A stretch of 12,249 nucleotides of DNA from Nitrospina sp. (GTDB lineage: Bacteria; Nitrospinota; Nitrospinia; Nitrospinales; VA-1), in NCBI GenBank assembly GCA_018665625.1, contig JABJCF010000055.1, positions 1 through 12,249 on the forward strand, read 5' to 3'. The notes beneath the pieces were generated by a model. That model made no database searches, was not told where the DNA came from, and saw only the letters and a list, made by a program, of their open reading frames with translations. Of this stretch, positions 7,036 to 12,249 are shown in pieces. Each line of letters begins with the position of its first letter. The first letter of the stretch is position 1. The position numbers and the translations under genes are program-made.

Positions 7036-8187
7036 ATGATAAATAAAACCAAAACTTACAAAAAAAATCAGAGCTTTGAGAATTTTTACTCAGCTCGGGA
7101 AGATAGCTGTTTAGCACAAAAAAAACGTGCAATAACAATCTTGAAAGAATTAACAAACTGTTCCGAGAAGTCTCGAAACTACTACGAAGTTTTACTAAGA
7201 GTCCAAAACGATTTGGAGTCTGAAGCAGACTCAATATTTAAAATTACTGTTTTCATCGCAGATGAGATGTGCCTGTTGGAAGATAGTCAACTGCCAGATT
7301 ATCTCTACCACCGTTATCGGTACGATATTTTTCCTGAAAAAAAAGAGTTGGACGACTATCCACCTTATTTGCAAATAGAACCCGCCTCAATATGTAACTA
7401 TCGGTGTGTTTTTTGCTATCAGACAGATAACATTTTTAGTAAGAAAAATTCTGGATTCATGGGAACTATGGATTTTGAAACTTATAAAAATATTGTCGAT
7501 CAGATCGTTGGCAAAGTACATTTTTTGTCTCTCGCCTCAAGAGGAGAACCATTGATTTGTAAAGATTTACCAGAAATGCTGGATTACAGCCTCAACAAAT
7601 TTCTAAATCTTAAAATAAATACGAATGCCTCCATGTTGACCGAAAAACTATGCCACACACTGCTTAACGGAGCAGTCCGAACTGTAGTTTTTTCAGCCGA
7701 TGCCGCAGAAGAACCACTTTACAGTAAAATGCGTGTTAACGGTAATTTAGAACGGGTTTTGAAAAATATAGAACGCTTCCAAAATATACGCGAGAAACAG
7801 TACCCTCGAACAAAACTCATCACCCGTGTCTCCGGAGTACTATTTGATAAAGAAAAACAAAACATGGATTCTATGCAGAATCTTTGGGGGAACTTAGTCG
7901 ATCAGGTCAGTTTTGTATCATACAATCCATGGGAAAATATTTATGATGCAAAACCGAACAATATTAAAAGCCCATGCTCTGATTTATGGCGAAGAATGTT
8001 TATTTGGTATGATGGGACAGTCAACCCTTGTGACAGTGATTATCGATCTACCCTTAAGATTGGCTCAATACTGGATAATCCGGTTAATACTTTATGGCAT
8101 TCTTCAAGATATGAAAGTTTACGGGCTACCCATATAAAAAAAATGAGGTCAGGGATGAATCCTTGTTCCAAGTGCGTAGTTACCTGA
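7036..8187 (+). CDS. Radical SAM/SPASM domain protein
   Basis: The product is 383 residues from the ATG at 7036; an in-frame TTG at 7000 would add 12 residues and overlap the preceding gene by 31 bases, which I consider less likely. Residues 1-110 form an uncharacterised, mostly helical N-terminal extension. The radical SAM core starts with C120-x3-C124-x2-C127 (CNYRCVFC), which ligates the 4Fe-4S cluster, and continues with the GEP motif at 170-172. A C-terminal SPASM/twitch-like domain has Cys at 314 and 332 and a final CSKC at 377-380, with the typical 'W-DG-V-PC-D' and 'IGSILDNP' stretches between them. Such proteins do radical chemistry on peptides, sugars or small molecules. Here a sugar modification (deoxygenation, epimerisation or dehydrogenation) is inferred from context only. 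No dedicated peptide substrate gene is seen nearby. Confidence 0.88.
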   Translation: MINKTKTYKKNQSFENFYSAREDSCLAQKKRAITILKELTNCSEKSRNYYEVLLRVQNDLESEADSIFKITVFIADEMCLLEDSQLPDYLYHRYRYDIFPEKKELDDYPPYLQIEPASICNYRCVFCYQTDNIFSKKNSGFMGTMDFETYKNIVDQIVGKVHFLSLASRGEPLICKDLPEMLDYSLNKFLNLKINTNASMLTEKLCHTLLNGAVRTVVFSADAAEEPLYSKMRVNGNLERVLKNIERFQNIREKQYPRTKLITRVSGVLFDKEKQNMDSMQNLWGNLVDQVSFVSYNPWENIYDAKPNNIKSPCSDLWRRMFIWYDGTVNPCDSDYRSTLKIGSILDNPVNTLWHSSRYESLRATHIKKMRSGMNPCSKCVVT

Positions 8188-8214
8188 TTCATTCCGTCAC
8201 AGAGAGATAATTTA

Positions 8215-8931
8215 ATGAAAAGTGTTATGATAACTGGGGCTTCCTCTGATATTGGGCTGGAATGTGTGAAAACTTCTCTATTAGAGGGGCAGGATGTCTG
8301 TGCTGTTTTTAGAAAAAAAACTGATGCGTTGAGCAAGTTGAAGGAAACATTCAAAGAAAGATTAGAGTTATTGAAAGCTGATTTTATTGAGAAAGATCAA
8401 ATTGAAAATTTATTGGATAAAATATCTTCTAGAGAAAAGACCATTGATTCATACATTGGGCTTGCAGCAATGAGAGATGACATAAATTATGAAGATATCT
8501 GTTACGACGACCTTATGAAGCATTTTAAGGTAAATGTGATTCCTAATACGTTAATCGTCAAAGCTTTAGGTCCGGCTATGTCCCAAAAAAAATGGGGACG
8601 CATTGTCATAGGCGGTAGTATTGGAGTAAAATTTGGAGGGGGAGCATCGTCTTATAGTTATTCTTTGACAAAATATACGAATGAGTTGATACCAAGTATT
8701 GCTAAAAAATGGGCAAAATATAATGTGCTTTATAATATCGTAAGAATTGGAGTTACTGATACCAGGAGAATCCGAAATGATGGAAAGATTAAATTAGAAA
8801 AAAGAGCAAAGATAATACCAATGGGAAGGCCGGCTTCCCCTACAGAAATTGCTAATTTTATATGCTGGCTAGCTTCTTATCAGAATACTTATATTACTGG
8901 CGAGACATTATCAATTGCCGGCGGTGAATAA
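8215..8931 (+). CDS. Classical short-chain dehydrogenase/reductase (SDR)
   Basis: At 238 residues this has the usual length of a classical SDR. The cofactor loop is TGASSDIG at 7-14. The NNAG strand is replaced by GLAA at 82-85. The structural Asn is N107, the catalytic Ser S135 (GGSIG), and the Tyr-Lys pair Y149-x3-K153 within a Tyr/Ser-rich stretch. The C-terminal GRPASPTEIANFICWLAS (near 204-221) and TGETLSIAGG (near 228-237) are typical of FabG-like reductases. Related SDRs sit beside CMP-sugar synthetases in several glycan loci (for example PtmA in Campylobacter), so reduction or oxidation of a sugar intermediate is a reasonable inference. The start is 27 bases after the radical SAM gene. 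The stop overlaps the next start by one base (TAATG). Confidence 0.9.
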   Translation: MKSVMITGASSDIGLECVKTSLLEGQDVCAVFRKKTDALSKLKETFKERLELLKADFIEKDQIENLLDKISSREKTIDSYIGLAAMRDDINYEDICYDDLMKHFKVNVIPNTLIVKALGPAMSQKKWGRIVIGGSIGVKFGGGASSYSYSLTKYTNELIPSIAKKWAKYNVLYNIVRIGVTDTRRIRNDGKIKLEKRAKIIPMGRPASPTEIANFICWLASYQNTYITGETLSIAGGE

Positions 8932-10819
8932 TGAAATTTGAAATATGGAACAAAGAAGATCATGCCCCTGATAATCAGAATGTAATTATATGGAGCGGGT
9001 ACGTTGGAAAAAAGGGGCAATTAGCTACCCTAAAAGTCTTGGAGAAAAACTCTGATCAGTTGCGCTCATTCTATGTAAAATTTGTTTGTGATATAGGAAA
9101 ACTTAAAATTCGGGGAAACCAGCTTGTCAAGTATTTAGTTTTGGATTCAGGATTCAACTTGTGGTGGATGTCTCTTCCAGTCGAAAAAAGCACATTCAAA
9201 TCGCCAGGAATTCTGGATTCTTTACGCTTATATGCTATCGGAGAAGAATTGTGTAAGCGAGGTTGCAAGACAATTTTGTATATAGGGGCAAAAGTATCTG
9301 TGGCAGAATCACTTCGATTTTTTTGTGAACAGAAATATATTAGTTTTGTTTTCCGAAAAGAAAAACAAACATCTCTGAAACCGCTGTTTCGTCGAATTTG
9401 GATGTTTCTACCTGGTACTTTACAGTCTCTGACTTATCTTGCACATTATTTATTCAAACGCTTGGGATTAAAAAAAAAAATCCTGTTTGGTTTACCTCAC
9501 AGGATTCCGTTTTCTTTTTTTCCTACTTCTCCCACTTAGACCGTAAATCCTGCACGGCTGGCAATTTTTACTCCAAACAGTGGGAAGTTTTGCCGGAACT
9601 ACTTCGAAGACAAGGGAAAAAACTTAACTGGTTGCATCTTTTTTCATTTAGTTCAACCGTTCCAAATACGGCGACCGGAAATAATTGGCTACAAGTTTTC
9701 AACCGCAATACGGATACTCAAGGTAATCACGCCTTTCTGGATGCTTTTTTGGGATGGGAGGTTCTTCTTAAAGTCTTACATGACTGGAGCAAACTTCAAA
9801 TTCGCTATCTTTGGCTAGGAGGGGAAGTGGAGCAGGCAGTATCTTCTCATCCACATGGCTGGTTATGGCCTACATTGAGAGCAGACTGGAAGGATTCAGT
9901 TATCGGTGTAACTGTCATGCAAAATTTACTTTGGATCCACCTTTTCGACAAGGCTTTATCCATTATTCCTCACCAGCAGTTGGGATTATATCTGTGCGAA
10001 AATCAAGGGTGGGAACGGGCGTTTATTTACGCTTGGAGAAAACATGGACATGGTACTTTAATCGGTGTCGCACACTCCACAATCCGTTATTGGGATTTGC
10101 GTTATTTTGACAGATGTCTTACAAATTCCTCTGGATTCTTGCAAGACCTGCCTCAACCGGACAAAATCGCAGTCAACGGGCCAATGGCTTGGAAAAACTT
10201 GGAAGAGGCAGGACAAACAATGACAAATTATGTTCAAGTCGAAGCACTGCGCTATTTGTATCTAAATGACTTGAGTACACAGACTAGAAATTCTTTTGAC
10301 AAAATAATAACAAAAAAACAAAAACTGATATTTTTGCTCTTGGGAGATATAAAACAAGATACTACCAACAGGATGTTAGCTGAAGTAGAAAAGGCTTTTC
10401 CGTCTTTTCAAGAAAAGTACGACATTTGGGTTAAGCCGCATCCGGCCAACCATGTTAATTTAGAGTGTTATCCTAAATTGGAGGCAGAACTAACATCTCA
10501 GCCGTTGGCAGAACTTTTTACACAAGTTAATCTCGCGCTGGCTTCGGTTCTAACCTCTTCTGCTTTAGACGCTTTTTGCGCTGGTATTCCAGTAATTAAC
10601 TATCTTGATCCTTACAACTTTAACTTAAGTTCGTTACGAGGGATTCCGGAAGCAAAATTCACTAATTCGGCTGACGAAATAGTTGAGGCGGTGAAGCAAG
10701 TAGAAACAGGCAAGTGGCAAAGCGGTAAACCGGAAGATTTTTTCTGGATGGATCCCGAATTACCACGTTGGAAAAAATTACTGAAACTTGATCTCTGTGA
10801 AGAAAAATATGAAATTTAA
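8931..10819 (+). CDS. TIGR04326-like surface carbohydrate biosynthesis protein (putative glycosyltransferase), frameshifted
   Basis: Two overlapping frames encode one protein. The first runs from ATG 8931 to a stop at 9537-9539 (202 residues). The second is open across 9398-10819. Joining them by a -1 shift in the A11 run at 9470-9480 (8931-9479 plus 9479-10819) gives 629 residues with continuous family-like sequence: LWWMSLPVEKS at 77-87, then after the join FFSYFSHLD, NWLHLF, ENQGWERAF near 357-365, KPHP near 502-505 and TSSALDAFCAG near 542-552. The last two blocks resemble a GT-B donor site. From memory the whole resembles the O-antigen-locus family TIGR04326; a profile search would settle it. 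Likely role: glycosyl transfer in polysaccharide assembly. As read, the gene makes only the N-terminal quarter to third unless slippage occurs. It could be a pseudogene, a phase-off allele, a recoded gene or a read error. Confidence 0.75.
9470..9480 (+). repeat. A11 run at the point of frameshift (candidate slippage site)
   Basis: Eleven A bases follow the TT of a Leu codon. The upstream frame reads TTA-AAA-AAA-AAA-ATC and the productive downstream frame reads AAA-AAA-AAA-AAT. Twelve A bases, or a -1 ribosomal slip on A-AAA-AAA, would restore a 629-residue protein. The upstream frame stops at 9537-9539 without a shift. Confidence 0.85.
9479..9506 (+). other. Hairpin immediately after the A11 run, possible recoding stimulator
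   Basis: AATCCTGT at 9479-9486 is the exact reverse complement of ACAGGATT at 9499-9506, giving an 8-bp stem and a 12-base loop. A GG/CC pair inside the loop (9489-9490 with 9495-9496) could extend it. The stem begins where the A-run ends, about four bases after the A-AAA-AAA heptamer at 9470-9476. That layout is like known -1 frameshift signals. The structure is seen in sequence; the function is inference. Confidence 0.5.
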
Positions 10820-11750
10820 TAAAGCTAAAATCAAAGTTACTTCTCGTTCTTTTTCTAGACATCCAGTATTGAAAAAGGAGTTACTGGAGATCTTCCCAAA
10901 TTCAGTCTTTAATACAGACGGACCAGCAGGTGGGTTGACTGATATTGTTGAGTTTCTAAATGATGCTGATGGTACAATATTAGGGTTGGAAAAAATTGGT
11001 CGTTGTGACATGCAACAACTCAATAATTTGAAAATAATTGCTAAATATGGCGTCGGTCTTGATAACTTAGATGTAGCGTCAGCAAAGAAGTTAGGAATTG
11101 AAGTCGGTTGGACGGGCGGGGTGAACAAGCGTTCCGCTTCCGAACAGGCGTTAGGGTTTATGCTTGGTCTGTGCCGTAACTTGTATTTTTCAGCCATTCC
11201 GCTCAAAGAGGGACGATGGGAAAAGGAAGGCGGAAGACTATTGAGCGGAAGTTGTGTCGGTATTATCGGTTGCGGACATATCGGAACAGATTTGATTTAT
11301 CTTTTGCAACCATTTAATTGCAAGGTTCTGATTTGCGATATTTTGGATAAAAGAGACATTGTTGATACTTTAGGAGTAACTCAGGTGTCACAAGAGGAAT
11401 TGCTTGCAGAAGCAGATATTATCTTGTTGCATGTTCCATTGACTGATTTAACTCAATCAATGGTCAACGAAGAATTTCTTCAAAAAATGAAACCAACTGC
11501 GTATCTGGTAAACAACAGCCGTGGCCCTGTAGTTAAGCAACAAGACTTGAAAAAGGCTCTACAGAAAAATATAATTTTGGGTGCTGCAATTGATGTTTAT
11601 GAGTCAGAACCTCCAGATGATCTTGAGTTTCTCGCTCTTCCAAATCTAATAGCAACTCCACATATCGGTGGTAATGCTAATGAAGCCGTGTTGGCCATGG
11701 GAAGGTCTGCAATCAGCCATCTCAAAAATTATTTTGGGGATGGAGCATGA
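10809..11750 (+). CDS. D-isomer-specific 2-hydroxyacid dehydrogenase (phosphoglycerate-dehydrogenase-like)
   Basis: The product is 313 residues from the ATG at 10809, which overlaps the preceding gene by 11 bases; an in-frame TTG at 10788 and a GTG at 10797 are alternatives. It has the family order: substrate domain with KYGVGLDNLD, then the NAD-binding loop GIIGCGHIG (about 151-159), LLHVPLT, the catalytic Arg in NNSRGPVV, the Glu in DVYESEPP, and the catalytic His in TPHIGG near the C-terminus. These enzymes interconvert 2-oxo and D-2-hydroxy acids with NAD(H). It lacks the ACT-type C-terminal domain of long SerA proteins. In a polysaccharide locus it is more likely to make a hydroxyacid precursor or substituent than serine (inference). 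It pairs conceptually with the Ldh-family enzyme at the window start. The stop overlaps the next start (ATGA). Confidence 0.9.
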   Translation: MKFNKAKIKVTSRSFSRHPVLKKELLEIFPNSVFNTDGPAGGLTDIVEFLNDADGTILGLEKIGRCDMQQLNNLKIIAKYGVGLDNLDVASAKKLGIEVGWTGGVNKRSASEQALGFMLGLCRNLYFSAIPLKEGRWEKEGGRLLSGSCVGIIGCGHIGTDLIYLLQPFNCKVLICDILDKRDIVDTLGVTQVSQEELLAEADIILLHVPLTDLTQSMVNEEFLQKMKPTAYLVNNSRGPVVKQQDLKKALQKNIILGAAIDVYESEPPDDLEFLALPNLIATPHIGGNANEAVLAMGRSAISHLKNYFGDGA

Positions 11751-12249
11751 ATTTCCAGACATTTAAAAATAAAACTGTACTTATTACAGGACATACTGGA
11801 TTCAAAGGCTCGTGGTTAGCAATTTGGTTGCACTCACTCGGTGCAAAAGTAGTTGGAGTTGCTTTAGACCCACCTTCTGTACCATCTCTTTTTGAGGTCA
11901 CAAATCTACATGAAATTATAGAAGATTTTCATCTTGATATTCGTGAGGGTGATGATTTGAAAGAGCTTGTTATGCAAGTTAACCCAGACTTTGTCTTTCA
12001 TTTGGCAGCACAGGCTTTGGTTCGACAGTCTTATATTGATCCAGTCGAAACTTATCAAACAAATGTGTTAGGGACAATAAATCTACTTGAAGCTATGAGG
12101 CCATTAAGAAAACCTTGTACTGCAATCTTGGTCACCAGTGACAAATCTTACGAGAATGTTGATTCGATTTGGGGTTATCGTGAAAATGACTCGCTGGGTG
12201 GTTCTGACCCTTACAGTGCCTCAAAAAGTGCCTCTGAATTACTAATTCG
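11747..12249 (+). CDS. rfbG: CDP-glucose 4,6-dehydratase, 3' truncated by the window
   Basis: The frame opens at the ATG overlapping the previous stop (ATGA) and is uninterrupted to the window end: 167 full codons of an enzyme that is usually about 355-360 residues. The start is highly characteristic: LITGHTGFKGSWLAIWL at 12-28 with the GHTGFKG cofactor loop, DPPSVPSLF at 41-49, HLAAQALVRQSY at 85-96, and the active-site region VTSDKSYEN at 129-137 followed by WGYRENDSLGGSDPYSASK at 142-160 with Y156 and K160. The enzyme converts CDP-D-glucose to CDP-4-keto-6-deoxy-D-glucose, the first committed step to CDP-linked deoxy- and dideoxyhexoses. Its usual partner, glucose-1-phosphate cytidylyltransferase, is not in this window and could lie downstream. 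Identification is firm from the N-terminal half alone. Confidence 0.93.
   Translation, partial: MNFQTFKNKTVLITGHTGFKGSWLAIWLHSLGAKVVGVALDPPSVPSLFEVTNLHEIIEDFHLDIREGDDLKELVMQVNPDFVFHLAAQALVRQSYIDPVETYQTNVLGTINLLEAMRPLRKPCTAILVTSDKSYENVDSIWGYRENDSLGGSDPYSASKSASELLI

Noticed and set aside
9811..10110. 99-codon + strand ORF inside the putative glycosyltransferase
   Set aside because: It is in another frame of a sequence whose main frame encodes conserved family-like blocks; no ribosome-binding site or recognisable product.

Overview
The window is 12.2 kb from the middle of a surface-polysaccharide (O-antigen or capsule type) biosynthesis locus. All twelve genes lie on the + strand. They are separated by at most 33 bases or overlap by a few bases (TAATG and ATGA junctions at 3828-3832, 8929-8933 and 11747-11750). 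No promoter, terminator, RNA gene, insertion sequence or CRISPR array is visible, so this looks like an internal slice of one long transcription unit. The first and last genes are cut by the window edges. The DNA is AT-rich and uneven in composition, and several genes carry long homopolymer tracts. The mixture of CMP-sugar enzymes, FkbM methyltransferase, radical SAM/SPASM protein, CDP-glucose dehydratase and a protein resembling the Leptospira-type TIGR04326 'surface carbohydrate biosynthesis' family suggests an rfb-type locus of Leptospira or a similar Gram-negative bacterium. That assignment is inference from gene content, not proof.

Layout. 1-693: 3' part of a malate/lactate-dehydrogenase-like (Ldh family) oxidoreductase. 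694-2049: fusion of a family 2 glycosyltransferase with a degenerate CMP-sugar-synthetase-like domain. 2064-3830: large putative GT-B-fold glycosyltransferase containing a perfect 19-bp palindrome and a G8 tract. 3830-4708: extended SDR epimerase/dehydratase. 4726-5379: HAD phosphatase. 5408-6250: FkbM methyltransferase with an A12 tract. 6284-7030: NeuA-like cytidylyltransferase with an intact P-loop. 7036-8187: radical SAM/SPASM protein. 8215-8931: classical SDR. 8931-10819: TIGR04326-like putative glycosyltransferase, interrupted by a frameshift at an A11 run that is followed directly by a hairpin. 10809-11750: D-2-hydroxyacid dehydrogenase. 11747-12249: 5' part of CDP-glucose 4,6-dehydratase (rfbG).

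How the genes may work together (inference): the intact cytidylyltransferase, HAD phosphatase, SDRs and two hydroxyacid-type dehydrogenases fit synthesis and CMP-activation of an acidic, ulosonic-acid-like sugar. The last gene begins a separate CDP-deoxyhexose branch. The GT2 fusion and the two large GT-B-like proteins would assemble the sugars, and the FkbM and radical SAM proteins would decorate or remodel them. No sugar-acid synthase or aldolase, flippase or polymerase is in view, so the final sugar cannot be named.

The observations most worth a second look are the frameshift plus adjacent hairpin at 9470-9506, the palindrome at 2441-2482, and the GT2-cytidylyltransferase fusion whose nucleotide-binding loop has decayed.
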